The notes beneath the pieces are model-generated. The model was not told the DNA's origin and did no database searches. It saw nothing but the letters and a program-made list of their open reading frames with translations. DNA of 64,000 nucleotides, taken from a virus. The stretch covers positions 1-64,000 of the IMG/VR virus record IMGVR_UViG_3300044639_001193; one strand, given 5' to 3'. Shown here piece after piece: positions 35,155 through 43,871 of the stretch. Numbering within the stretch: position 1 is the stretch's first letter; every line of letters starts with the position of its first letter. Position numbers and translations under genes: made by a program.

Positions 35155-36400
35155 AAGAACTCAGAGCCGTATAGGTACTACCTTTGAAATTACTTTTCCA
35201 GATTTTCCGACGTTTAAAACAGCACCACAATGGTTTCGTCTAACTCAAGAACAAGGAAAACACGATGTAATTGAAGTTGCTTTTGCTTCTTTTGATAGAC
35301 ATTTTCAAAAAGCATTAAAAACTGGAGTAATGTTTAAAGTAAAATGGAAAACAGAACATGCAAAAAATGAATGGGTTGGATACGTCTATAACGGCGACAA
35401 CACTACCCAAGCAACAATTGCTAAAAACGTTATTGTGCGTGGAATGGGCCCTTCGTTTGCCTTAAAACAAGGCGGTAATAAAATTTGGAAAAACAAAACA
35501 GCATCTGAGATTGTCCAAGAAATTTGTAAAGAACACAAACTAAAAGCAATTGTAGATAAAAGTAACGTTCGGTTTGGTATGCAGTCTTTAGTAGGTTTAA
35601 CTAAATGGGAAAAGATTCAAGAACTTGCAGAACGTATAGGGTTTCATGCTCATGTTAGCAACACAACACTGTATTTCCAACGCATTGACAAGATGATTGA
35701 CCAGTTTGCTTCTATTATTCCCGTGTTTTCTTATCAAGATGGCAATGCTCCTCAAGGCACAATTATTGATGCACAAACTTTGGACTACTTTAAAGCACGT
35801 ACTGGAGATATTTCTGAGTCTGGTTCCCACAGTAAAAAAGATAAAACTATTCACGGCATTGACCCTATTACTGGAAAAAGCCATAGCCATACAACTAGCC
35901 CAAATAAAGTTGGAAAACAAATTAGAGTGAGCAATACAGATGTACTTTTTAAAGAAGTTTCTTCAACGGTTGTAGCAGAAACAAAATCAATTGCTAAAGA
36001 ACTTTCTGAAGGAATGGCGCACCTTGCTCGTTTCTCTATGCACGCTGAGGGTAATGGGCAAGGCGACCCACGTATGGCTCCGTATAGAACTGTAGAAATA
36101 AACGGAACGGGAAGTAACACAGACGGTTTTTGGGTTTTAAAAAAAGTAGAACATTTAGTTACTTTTGATGGGCGTTACACTGTTGACTTTAAATGCATGA
36201 CAGATGGGCTTGGTAAAAACAAAGAAGGCGCTTTTCGTAAGACAACAGCCTCAATTGTACCCACACGAGATGTTGCATACGAAATGGCTACAGGCGGAAA
36301 TCAAGCCCCTTCAACCCCTACAATTAGTTCTAGACAGCCTATGGTGAACGAAACAAGTGGCGGGTTTACAACCAGTACAAAAAGATGGGTAGGTCTCTAA
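35147..36400 (+). CDS. baseplate hub protein (gp27 / late control D-like)
   Basis: A 417-residue protein from GTG 35147 after an AAGGA site, overlapping the preceding gene by 8 bases. The pattern matches hub proteins of the gp27/gpD group: WFRLTQEQGKHDVIEVAFAS, a VIVRGMGPSFAL strand, ASEIVQEICKEHKLKAIVDK, and KWEKIQELAERIGFHAHVSN with LYFQRID. It should form the trimer below the tube and above the spike, matching the OB-fold spike gene at 38360. Confidence 0.85.
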   Translation: MNKRTQSRIGTTFEITFPDFPTFKTAPQWFRLTQEQGKHDVIEVAFASFDRHFQKALKTGVMFKVKWKTEHAKNEWVGYVYNGDNTTQATIAKNVIVRGMGPSFALKQGGNKIWKNKTASEIVQEICKEHKLKAIVDKSNVRFGMQSLVGLTKWEKIQELAERIGFHAHVSNTTLYFQRIDKMIDQFASIIPVFSYQDGNAPQGTIIDAQTLDYFKARTGDISESGSHSKKDKTIHGIDPITGKSHSHTTSPNKVGKQIRVSNTDVLFKEVSSTVVAETKSIAKELSEGMAHLARFSMHAEGNGQGDPRMAPYRTVEINGTGSNTDGFWVLKKVEHLVTFDGRYTVDFKCMTDGLGKNKEGAFRKTTASIVPTRDVAYEMATGGNQAPSTPTISSRQPMVNETSGGFTTSTKRWVGL

Positions 36401-36801
36401 TGGCTGAAGTAGCACTAACGCTTCCATTTACAATAAACGCTTACGGCAGTGTTTCTACAACAACTGAACAAAGTAAAATTTGGTCAGATAGAGTTCGGTT
36501 TGTGATTGGTACCAACCTTCATGAAAGAATTTTAGACCCTCAGTTTGGAACCCTTGTTCCAGAAGCCTTTATGCAAACATCAGATGATGCTGAATCTATG
36601 ATTATTGCTGAAGTAGAAAGAGCATTTCCAGAACAACTTGAACTCTTAACCCTTCAAAGTGTTGATGTTTCTTTTGACGAATACACCAGCACTACTAATG
36701 TAAACATCATTTACGAACTTCCAAATGGTGAAGTAACCGACACCGTTGTGGCTGTAACTTCTATTGGCGGAAACAACATATCAGTACAGGAGATATTATG
36801 A
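36400..36801 (+). CDS. baseplate wedge protein, gp25-like
   Basis: A protein of about 133 residues. The frame opens at ATG 36385, but ATG 36400 sits in the previous stop codon (TAATG) after GGTAGG and gives the usual gp25 start (MAEVALTLPFTINAYGSV). Diagnostic segments are WSDRVRFVIGTNLHERILDP and FGTLVPEAF, including the conserved E-R-x-x-x-P region of gp25/GpW lysozyme-like wedge proteins. It initiates sheath polymerisation. It overlaps the next gene by ATGA. Confidence 0.9.
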   Translation: MAEVALTLPFTINAYGSVSTTTEQSKIWSDRVRFVIGTNLHERILDPQFGTLVPEAFMQTSDDAESMIIAEVERAFPEQLELLTLQSVDVSFDEYTSTTNVNIIYELPNGEVTDTVVAVTSIGGNNISVQEIL

Positions 36802-38357
36802 GCATAGTTGCTCCAAGCGATACACCCGTTCCACTAGACTATACAAGTCGTGATTACTACTCCATTCGTGAGCAGTTAATCAAACGTATTCAAGACCGCA
36901 TACCTGATTGGGCTGCATCAGACCCAGCAGACTTTGGTGTGGCTCTTGTAGAGGCTTTTGCATATATGGGCGATTTAATGTCTTACTATATTGACCGCAA
37001 CGTAAACGAATCATTTATTGCAACTGCAACACAACGAGATAGCGTTGTAAACATTGCTCAGGCTTATGGGTACATTCCAACAGGATACCGTCAAGCATTT
37101 GTAACTTTAACTTTTACAAACTCTTCTGCAACCGATGTTATAACAATTCCTGCAGGTACAGTAATTAATGGAGATGTAATCAGTGGCGATACTGTAAACA
37201 CCGTTTACTTCACAACTGATGCCGAGTTAACTTTAGACCCAGACGTTGACAATGGTATTGGGACAATGACTGCACGAGAAGGTCGCAGTGTTACTTTAGT
37301 TGCTCCCGACTACACAAACATTTATGGAGAACTAGTTGGAACTTCTGATGGCACACCTAACCAAACTTTTGCTTTAGGAGAATCTCCAGCAGTAGATGGT
37401 TCTTTAAGCGTATATGTACAAGGCGGTCCTGAGTACTCTAAGTGGCGCCAAGTTCAACACTTAATTGACGCTAATCCTTTTGACCAGGTGTTTTCCGTAA
37501 CTAGCGATGCCAACGATTTACTGTACGTAAATTTTGGTGACGGCGTATCTGGAGCAATTCCAGTTAATTTTTCTGCAGTTCGTGTGCTTTACACGGTTGG
37601 TGGAGGAACTATTGGAAATGTAACTACTGGTCTGCTTACAAACATTGATTATGTACCAGGCCTTTCTACAAACGACGTTATTGCGTTACAGTCTCTTGTA
37701 ACTGTTACAAACGATGAAGTTGCACTTGGCGGCGCTGACCCAGAAACTTTGTCTCAAATCCGTTATGCAGCGCCGTTAACTCTCCGTGCAAACACACGTG
37801 CTATTTCTCTTGAGGACTTTAACAGCCTTGCATTAAACGTAACAAACTGCGGTAAAGCAAACGCAACTGCAGACCTTTGGACATCCGTAACTTTGTATGT
37901 AGCACCTTCGCGTAACTCTGGTGATTCTGATTTACAACCTGGCCTTGATGAGGCCCAAGACCCAACAAGCGAGTATACAACCCTTGCTGAAGATGTATAT
38001 GATTACGTTTTTCCTCGTACTTTGATTGGGTCTAGTTTGACCATTCAACCACCAACTTATGTAGACGTTGTTTTGACTGTTCAATATGCAAAACTTCCTC
38101 AATACACTGAAACTGAAGTTGAGGCTTCAATTAAATCAGTTTTAGTAAACGACTATGGTTATGTAAACAACACTTTTCAACAGACTATTTACGTACAAGA
38201 CATTGAAACCACGCTCAACAACAGAGTTACTGGAATTAAGATTTCAAAACTAGCAGCACTTTATCGTGCAGGCGGTAGTGGGTTAAACACTCTTGTAGGA
38301 GCAGCGGATGAAATTTTCCGAATTAAAGAAGAAAATATCACCATTGGACTTATTTAA
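36798..38357 (+). CDS. baseplate wedge protein J/gp6-like
   Basis: A 519-residue baseplate J family protein. The start (SDTPVPLDYTSRDYYSIREQ, PDWAASDPADFGVALVEAFA) and YYIDRNVNESFIATATQRDS are characteristic, as are VNFGDGVSGAIP near 250 and LTLRANTRAISLEDFNSLAL near 330. It forms the inner ring of the wedge together with gp25. Its length is normal for the family. Confidence 0.92.
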   Translation: MSIVAPSDTPVPLDYTSRDYYSIREQLIKRIQDRIPDWAASDPADFGVALVEAFAYMGDLMSYYIDRNVNESFIATATQRDSVVNIAQAYGYIPTGYRQAFVTLTFTNSSATDVITIPAGTVINGDVISGDTVNTVYFTTDAELTLDPDVDNGIGTMTAREGRSVTLVAPDYTNIYGELVGTSDGTPNQTFALGESPAVDGSLSVYVQGGPEYSKWRQVQHLIDANPFDQVFSVTSDANDLLYVNFGDGVSGAIPVNFSAVRVLYTVGGGTIGNVTTGLLTNIDYVPGLSTNDVIALQSLVTVTNDEVALGGADPETLSQIRYAAPLTLRANTRAISLEDFNSLALNVTNCGKANATADLWTSVTLYVAPSRNSGDSDLQPGLDEAQDPTSEYTTLAEDVYDYVFPRTLIGSSLTIQPPTYVDVVLTVQYAKLPQYTETEVEASIKSVLVNDYGYVNNTFQQTIYVQDIETTLNNRVTGIKISKLAALYRAGGSGLNTLVGAADEIFRIKEENITIGLI

Positions 38358-38359
38358 AG

Positions 38360-38836
38360 ATGGCAAAAGAAAGACAACAATTTTCTGGCGTTTATAGAGG
38401 AACTATTGTAAACAATAGAGACCCTAAAAAACAGCGTCGGTTACAAGTAGAAGTCACAACTTCAGTAGGGCATTACACCGACTGGGTTTGGCCTATGGAG
38501 CCTGCCAACATAAGCACTGAAGTACCTGAAATTGGTCAAGGTGTTTGGATTCATTTCCAAGCAGCAGACCATGAGTATCCAGTATGGTTTGGCGCCTTTG
38601 GTAAACACCAAGGAAAAAGCAAAAAACTTTATGTTAAAGCGCTTGCGGATTCCGTAAATATTTCTACAGTAACAACTTATTTAAAAACAATTCAACAACC
38701 AGACGGAACTACCGAAGTAGATTTGATGGCAACTCTAGTTGCTATGGCAAACTCTTTAAAAAATTATGAAACCAGAATTGCCTCTTTAGAGACCCAAATT
38801 ACTCAAAAAGCAAGCACTAGCCATAGCCATCCATGA
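38360..38836 (+). CDS. baseplate spike/OB-fold protein, gp5-like
   Basis: A 158-residue protein. Residues 1-95 have the OB-fold pattern of gp5/VgrG spikes (GVYRGTIVNNRDPKKQRRLQ; WVWPMEPANIS; IGQGVWIHFQAADHEYPVWF). A helical coiled-coil-like part follows (MATLVAMANSLKNYETRIAS). The C-terminus is His/Ser-rich (TSHSHP), reminiscent of metal-binding spike tips. No lysozyme domain is present, consistent with lytic activity being carried by the tape measure. Confidence 0.85.
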   Translation: MAKERQQFSGVYRGTIVNNRDPKKQRRLQVEVTTSVGHYTDWVWPMEPANISTEVPEIGQGVWIHFQAADHEYPVWFGAFGKHQGKSKKLYVKALADSVNISTVTTYLKTIQQPDGTTEVDLMATLVAMANSLKNYETRIASLETQITQKASTSHSHP

Positions 38837-38899
38837 CTTTAGCCAGTAAATAAATGACAAAGACGAGAAAATACAAACAGATATTGAGAGGATAACCTA

Positions 38900-39448
38900 G
38901 TGCCAACATCACCCCTGTACCCAGGTGCCGTACGCAATTTTGGGTCTGACGTTGTTAACTTCACTGACACCATCCTTGCCGAGCACGTTAACTTTTTACG
39001 TGCTGAAGTTAACTCTATTGAAACAGTGCTTGGTACTTACTTAACCCTTAGTTCTGGTTGGAGTGGCTCGTTTACCCGTCCTAACATTTCTTACACTTGG
39101 GACAGTCTTAAGGACCGTCTTGCAAATATTGAGTATGGGTTAAACACTGCTTACTCAGCAAGAACTCCTATCGGGGGTAGCACGGGTCAAGTGTTAGTAA
39201 AATCTTCAAGTACCGATTACGACTTTGCTTGGACAACGTTTACTGGCCTTCCTTCACAGTCTACTAACACTGGAAAGTTTTTAACAACAGACGGCAGTTC
39301 TGCTTCTTGGGCATCTATTAGCCAAGTCCCAACTCAAACTGGTGAAAGTGGAAAATATTTAACTACAAATGGAACTAATGCTTCTTGGGCAACTGTTGAA
39401 GCATCTGGTGGCGCAAATGAATTTGTCCTAATGATGATGGGCGCATAA
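38900..39448 (+). CDS. baseplate-proximal fibre protein
   Basis: A 182-residue protein from GTG 38900 after GAGAGG. The N-terminal part is helical (TILAEHVNFLRAEVNSIETV), the rest strand-rich with fibre-type repeats (STGQVLVKSS; SGKYLTTNGTNASW). The C-terminus GGANEFVLMMMGA resembles the FSEFMLIGA end of the collagen-like fibre at 13079. It likely is a short fibre or its baseplate attachment. The 63-base gap before it holds no clear gene. Confidence 0.75.
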   Translation: MPTSPLYPGAVRNFGSDVVNFTDTILAEHVNFLRAEVNSIETVLGTYLTLSSGWSGSFTRPNISYTWDSLKDRLANIEYGLNTAYSARTPIGGSTGQVLVKSSSTDYDFAWTTFTGLPSQSTNTGKFLTTDGSSASWASISQVPTQTGESGKYLTTNGTNASWATVEASGGANEFVLMMMGA

Positions 39449-39461
39449 AGAAGGGCACTAA

Positions 39462-41411
39462 ATGTCAAAGTACGGCTATTCCGTATATGGGTACTCTAAA
39501 TACGGTATAACACCAAAGTTGGCTTACTCAGTTGAGCCAATGGATGTCAACGTGATTAAATTTCACGAAGTGTACGTTTCTTGGCAATTGCCAACAGGTG
39601 ATTTTACTCGTTTTCGTGTAGTTCGTAATCAAAATGCATACCCAGAAACAGCAGAAGATGGAATAATTATTTATGAATTACTTTCTACAGATGGTGAAAG
39701 CCTTGAAGGTAATTCAACTTTAAGGTATGACTTTTACGATGGTTCAGATAATCCTACACAACCAAGTATTGCTCCAGGACGCAATATTTTTTATCGTGTT
39801 TTTTTGTATACCTCAGATAATGTTTGGGTTAAAGCAGGGCAAATAAGCGAAGTAGTACCAGAAGATACTGGTGCAATTACAAAAATGATGGATTTATTAC
39901 CGCGTGTGTTGACCAGTTCAGTGCTAAGTCCTTTGGGCGTTATACAAGAAGACTCAGAGTTATATCAATTTTTAGACGGCCTTGCTTTTTCGTATGAACA
40001 AATGATGACTGAAATTAAACTAGCACGTCCTGCACATAACTTAGAAAACTCCAACTACAAAACAATTCCTGGAGAAGTGCTTAACTTAGGTTTAACCTCA
40101 GAAGCAAACATGCCAATGATTCGTCAACGTGCTTTGATACGTGAAGCAATTGGACTATATTCAAATAAAGGAACTGCTTTAGGCGTAGAAAATTACTCTG
40201 AAGCACTTACGGGATTTGCTCCCACAGTAACTACTTCTCCTAATTTGATGCTTTCAATTCAAGACTCTACGTTTTACGAAAGCACGGGACGTTGGGTTGC
40301 GGTTAACGCCACAATTTCATCATCTGATGAGATGGTTCCAAACAACGTTAACAAATCTATTGATTTGGTTTATACACTAAAAATTATAGCAGCCACTACT
40401 AGCGCCAGCATTTCTTTAGGTCTTGACGACCCAATAACTCAAGGGATTCCAGTTCAACCAAGTACTGAATACGTGTACAAAACAAACATAAAATGCCCAG
40501 CAAGTGGTAACGCTACTTTAAAAATAGAGTATTACGATAAAAATGGAACTGTAATATCAAATATTACTCAAGCAATTTCTGCAACAAATTCTTGGCAAAC
40601 AATTAGTAAAACTGCTACTTCTCCAAGTAATGCTTCTTACGTTGTGTTGTATGTTTTATTTAGTACAGCAACTACGTATTATGTAGACATGATTTATGTA
40701 GGGTCTACACCATTTGTTGAATACGATGAGGCACGTGCAACGACAATTCAACTGGCACCAACTTATGAGAATTACGTAGAGAACCCATCGTTTGAGGTAG
40801 ATGCTAGTAATTGGACTCTTACGGGGTTAACTTTTACTCAAGATGCTGATGTTCCGTTAGTAGGTTATCCAGGTTCATTTAGCGGAAAATTTGTTGCTGC
40901 TGGTGCTTGGACATTAGAGTGTGATTCAATTTTTCCTGTAGAAACAGGTATTTACTTTAACGTTTCTCACTACATAAAATCAGCAAATATGACGACTATG
41001 GATGTAACTATAGAACTATACGATGCCGATGATGAACTTGTAGACACTGCAGTTAGTTCTCATGACGTAACCAATACGTGGGAAAGAAGTTATACTTCTA
41101 TCCTTATCCCACCTGAGTCAACAGCGGTTTACGCAAAGGCTCGCCATGAAGGAACTGCTGGAACTTTCTACTTAGACATGGTTATGGCACAAGATACTTA
41201 TGCCCCAAGTGATTACTTTGACGGTTCTATGCCAGAACTAGTAGGAGCAATTTGGGAAGGCACCGCAAATGCCTCAACAAGCCTTTACTACCCAAATAAA
41301 TCTACTAAGATTTTACGCCTTGCCCAGACACTAAATGACTGGATGCCAATGAACTCTTGGTGGAGAATTACTACTCCTGCTGGATTGGAATATACCAACT
41401 TAGACGTGTAG
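39462..41411 (+). CDS. P2 I-like tail protein with carbohydrate-binding-type C-terminus
   Basis: A 649-residue protein. Residues 20-130 look like a fibronectin-type beta domain (VYVSWQLPTGDFTRFRVVRN). Residues 140-270 follow the phage tail protein I pattern (MMDLLPRVLTSS; LYQFLDGLAFSYEQMMTEIK; RALIREAIGLYSNKGTALGV). The C-terminal 350 residues form two CBM4/9-like jelly-roll domains (VENPSFEVDASNWTLTG; YFNVSHYIKSANMTTMDVTI). It should link the wedges to fibres while contributing glycan binding. It closes the baseplate set. Confidence 0.82.
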   Translation: MSKYGYSVYGYSKYGITPKLAYSVEPMDVNVIKFHEVYVSWQLPTGDFTRFRVVRNQNAYPETAEDGIIIYELLSTDGESLEGNSTLRYDFYDGSDNPTQPSIAPGRNIFYRVFLYTSDNVWVKAGQISEVVPEDTGAITKMMDLLPRVLTSSVLSPLGVIQEDSELYQFLDGLAFSYEQMMTEIKLARPAHNLENSNYKTIPGEVLNLGLTSEANMPMIRQRALIREAIGLYSNKGTALGVENYSEALTGFAPTVTTSPNLMLSIQDSTFYESTGRWVAVNATISSSDEMVPNNVNKSIDLVYTLKIIAATTSASISLGLDDPITQGIPVQPSTEYVYKTNIKCPASGNATLKIEYYDKNGTVISNITQAISATNSWQTISKTATSPSNASYVVLYVLFSTATTYYVDMIYVGSTPFVEYDEARATTIQLAPTYENYVENPSFEVDASNWTLTGLTFTQDADVPLVGYPGSFSGKFVAAGAWTLECDSIFPVETGIYFNVSHYIKSANMTTMDVTIELYDADDELVDTAVSSHDVTNTWERSYTSILIPPESTAVYAKARHEGTAGTFYLDMVMAQDTYAPSDYFDGSMPELVGAIWEGTANASTSLYYPNKSTKILRLAQTLNDWMPMNSWWRITTPAGLEYTNLDV

Positions 41412-41421
41412 GCTCTGCCGT

Positions 41422-41691
41422 ATGGCTGACCTATTTATATCAATAATCCTTGCAGGATTTGCTGTTACATTCGTTGTAGAACTACTGTCTTTAGTTACTT
41501 CGTGGTTCTTTCAAAAAGAAACGCTATATGCGGTTCTATCGCTTCCGCTTTCATTTGGAGCAATGTATGTGATGTACGACATTACTGATTACTTTTTTGT
41601 AACAGTACCAGCAACTGCTTTTATAGCGTTGATTCTTAAAAAGTATTTGAACACAAAGACAGTGACTAGCACTCGGTTAAACCGTTTATGA
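41422..41691 (+). CDS. small membrane protein (possible holin)
   Basis: An 89-residue protein with two or three hydrophobic segments: about 3-30 (FISIILAGFAVTFVVELLSL), 37-52 (YAVLSLPLSFGAMYVM) and 56-75 (YFFVTVPATAFIALILKKYL), and a basic C-terminus. Size, topology and place at the end of the tail genes fit a holin, but no holin family is recognised and no separate endolysin lies next to it. It overlaps the next gene by ATGA. Confidence 0.65.
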   Translation: MADLFISIILAGFAVTFVVELLSLVTSWFFQKETLYAVLSLPLSFGAMYVMYDITDYFFVTVPATAFIALILKKYLNTKTVTSTRLNRL

Positions 41692-42257
41692 AAATTGCTA
41701 TCTTTTCAGAACTTGATAAAGACGCACATGAAGGCGCACTTCAATTACTCACGAGGTATGCTAACAAGTCGCCCGAAGTTATTTTTCCAGTATCGGAAGA
41801 TAATCAACAGTTTGCAACCTCTGTAGGAAACCTCTGTAAGCAACTAGGCATAAGAACCACTGCTTACTGTAGTCACGAGTTCTTGCTGGCTGATGAGATT
41901 GAGTACGCCGATGACGAGGTAGTTGCTGTATTGCACCAGTTGGAAAAGGGTGATGCCATCGGCATACTCTGGCGAGATAGCGAGTACGACCATTTCGTAC
42001 TTCACAGTGTTGAAGACCTTGCCCTAGACGTTTGGGATATCACCAAGGGTCTATCTGCCATTGAGCACGCAAGCCTAGGTCCACTAGACCCAGATGCGTT
42101 GCGAGATGCCATGATGGATTCCTTTGAGGACTTTGTGGACTTGATGGCTACCTATGTCGCTGCTACAGTCCTGAGTTCTATCACGCAAGCCGTAGAGGAG
42201 AACATCCGCGATATGGTTGACAAGAAAGATATTTCACCATTTGATGAAGAACAGTAA
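41688..42257 (+). CDS. hypothetical protein, alpha/beta start
   Basis: A 189-residue acidic protein. The start KIAIFSELDKDAHEGALQLL, followed by VIFPVSEDNQQFATSVGNLC and LGIRTTAYC, looks like a Rossmann-type beta-alpha-beta unit, perhaps for nucleotide binding. The C-terminal half is helical and acidic. It bridges the membrane-protein gene and the replication genes, overlapping both. No known family is evident. Confidence 0.7.
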   Translation: MKIAIFSELDKDAHEGALQLLTRYANKSPEVIFPVSEDNQQFATSVGNLCKQLGIRTTAYCSHEFLLADEIEYADDEVVAVLHQLEKGDAIGILWRDSEYDHFVLHSVEDLALDVWDITKGLSAIEHASLGPLDPDALRDAMMDSFEDFVDLMATYVAATVLSSITQAVEENIRDMVDKKDISPFDEEQ

Positions 42258-43239
42258 AGCCGTGAACATCCCCTTAGAAGCCTATTCTGCTGAGATAACC
42301 GATTTTCAGTTCAGGCTACTAGCGGTTTTATGCCGTTTAGCGGGGCCTGGAGGCCTATTACAGACCTCCGTAGCCGAGTTGTGTGTAGCGACTAACAAAA
42401 AGAGCGACAAGACGGTCCGTACGGCCTTACAAGGCTTAGAGACGGCTGGACTTATCTACACCGAAGCCACCAAACGAGCCAACGGTTACCAGGGAAAGAA
42501 AATGATATTGGTAAAAAATTACCGTCTTGTGGATAACCCACCAGAGCAAACGGTAAAGAATTACCGCACCTCACATGACTACGTGACTAATAGTTACAAT
42601 AGCCAAATAGTAGATAAGCCATTAGTACCTAATAGCCAAGATAGTTATAAATTAAAAGAATCTGCAAACACGAAACGTGTTTCCACAAAGGAGATTGCTA
42701 TGCCTATGAAACAATACGACGATGGAGAAGATTTGGCAGGCTTTGGACTTGTGGAACCGACAGACCCACCAGCGGTCAGGGTTCGCAAAAGCGACCCCAA
42801 AACGCGGGGCAAGAGGCCGCAGCATGAGTGGACGTCTATGGACATCGCTGCTGAGTTTAGTTACCAAGTCGGGCGCCGATATCCTCTTTTACCAGGCACG
42901 GTCAACGTCGCCAAACTTGCAGGAGCCTTGCGAAAGTTCCGAGGCCAGTACAACACCTCAGCGTTAATTGAACTTGAGTTGCTTCGTCTGTTCATGGCAG
43001 ATGAACGTAACTTTAAAGATATCGGGGACGAAGCGCCTCACCTGTACAAGAAGTTCCTAGCATCCTTTGGCAAGAAGATGAACCAAGCCAGAGAGAACCT
43101 TGGGTTGAGCAAAGTAACAGCCAAGGTAGACACCACCCCAACCTCTGGTACGCTACTTGCCAGTGACGGGCGTGCATTCCAGAATTCATTATCTGGTCGT
43201 GCACAACTAGAGCGATACGAAAAACGATTGAAGGGTTAA
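42244..43239 (+). CDS. helix-turn-helix replication initiation-like protein
   Basis: About 331 residues from ATG 42244; GTG 42262 and ATG 42217 are alternatives and none has a decisive ribosome site. Residues 15-105 form a winged helix of the phage replisome-organiser type (FQFRLLAVLCRLAGPGGLLQ; VAELCVATNKKSDKTVRTAL; GLETAGLIYTEATKRANGYQ). The C-terminal 100 residues are helical and basic (GTVNVAKLAGALRKFRGQYN), like loader-interacting regions. It leads the replication genes and probably binds the origin. No origin repeats were identified. Confidence 0.7.
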   Translation: MKNSKAVNIPLEAYSAEITDFQFRLLAVLCRLAGPGGLLQTSVAELCVATNKKSDKTVRTALQGLETAGLIYTEATKRANGYQGKKMILVKNYRLVDNPPEQTVKNYRTSHDYVTNSYNSQIVDKPLVPNSQDSYKLKESANTKRVSTKEIAMPMKQYDDGEDLAGFGLVEPTDPPAVRVRKSDPKTRGKRPQHEWTSMDIAAEFSYQVGRRYPLLPGTVNVAKLAGALRKFRGQYNTSALIELELLRLFMADERNFKDIGDEAPHLYKKFLASFGKKMNQARENLGLSKVTAKVDTTPTSGTLLASDGRAFQNSLSGRAQLERYEKRLKG

Positions 43240-43242
43240 CAC

Positions 43243-43548
43243 ATGGCTAAGAAAACAAGCAAGACGTTCACTGCAACTCTTGAACTGAATCCAGAAAAAG
43301 CAGGTGCATGGATGGCAACTGTTTTTGTAACGTACCTTGATACAACAGATACCTTGAACTCAATTCCAAACACAATCGGTGTTAGTGAACAGAGTGCATG
43401 GAAAAATGCATCTGCTGCAAAGCGTTGGATTAAAGTAAAGGTTCAAGAACTAACACCACGTAAGTCAGTAAAAATGACTGCAACAAAGTTTGATAAAATT
43501 ACAGAGAAGCCAAGTTCTTTCTCTGGCGTACTTGAATACAAGGAGTAA
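43243..43548 (+). CDS. hypothetical protein
   Basis: A 101-residue Lys/Thr-rich strand-type protein (SKTFTATLELNPEKAGAWMA; VQELTPRKSVKMTATKFDKI). It starts 3 bases after the HTH protein gene and ends before two microprotein genes. I do not recognise a family. Its position in the replication operon suggests an accessory DNA-metabolism role. Confidence 0.65.
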   Translation: MAKKTSKTFTATLELNPEKAGAWMATVFVTYLDTTDTLNSIPNTIGVSEQSAWKNASAAKRWIKVKVQELTPRKSVKMTATKFDKITEKPSSFSGVLEYKE

Positions 43549-43550
43549 AA

Positions 43551-43706
43551 ATGTTTCCAGGAGAACACCTACTAAAAGAAAAAGAAACTGCATTGCCAAA
43601 TCTAATGAAGGATGCTGATTTTCTAGAGTACCTAGAAGAGAACTCAGTACCAGAAGAAGAGACACAAATCGCGTTTGCTGCTTGGTTAAAAGAAAACCAA
43701 CAGTAA
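43551..43706 (+). CDS. 51-residue acidic microprotein
   Basis: ATG 43551 follows AAGGAG (43540-43545). The product is MFPGEHLLKEKETALPNLMK, then an acidic helix (DFLEYLEENSVPEEETQIAF) and AWLKENQQ. The good ribosome site and tight spacing to its neighbours support a real gene. Function unknown. Confidence 0.6.
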   Translation: MFPGEHLLKEKETALPNLMKDADFLEYLEENSVPEEETQIAFAAWLKENQQ

Positions 43707-43709
43707 CAA

Positions 43710-43871
43710 ATGGGGTACAGCAGCGAGGAAATAGAGGAGGCGCTGATGAACCTTTTTAATCTAGGAATTGTTTCAGTAGATTACGATGAGAACTTGGAAG
43801 CAAGATTCTCAGTCAAAGATGATGCAAAGTTTGAAAATGCAATAAAGAAAGTGAGGGACAACGATGTATGA
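43710..43871 (+). CDS. 53-residue winged-helix-like microprotein
   Basis: ATG 43710 to TGA 43869-43871 encodes MGYSSEEIEEALMNLFNLGI and VSVDYDENLEARFSV, the helix-turn-strand pattern of a small wing. An internal ATG at 43746 follows a perfect AGAGGAGG by five bases and could be the true or an additional start (41 residues). The stop overlaps the next gene by 8 bases. Confidence 0.55.
   Translation: MGYSSEEIEEALMNLFNLGIVSVDYDENLEARFSVKDDAKFENAIKKVRDNDV

Noticed and set aside
38837-38899. 13-codon ORF (MTKTRKYKQILRG) in the gap before the 38900 gene
   Set aside because: Too short, with no ribosome site or overlap pattern to support it.
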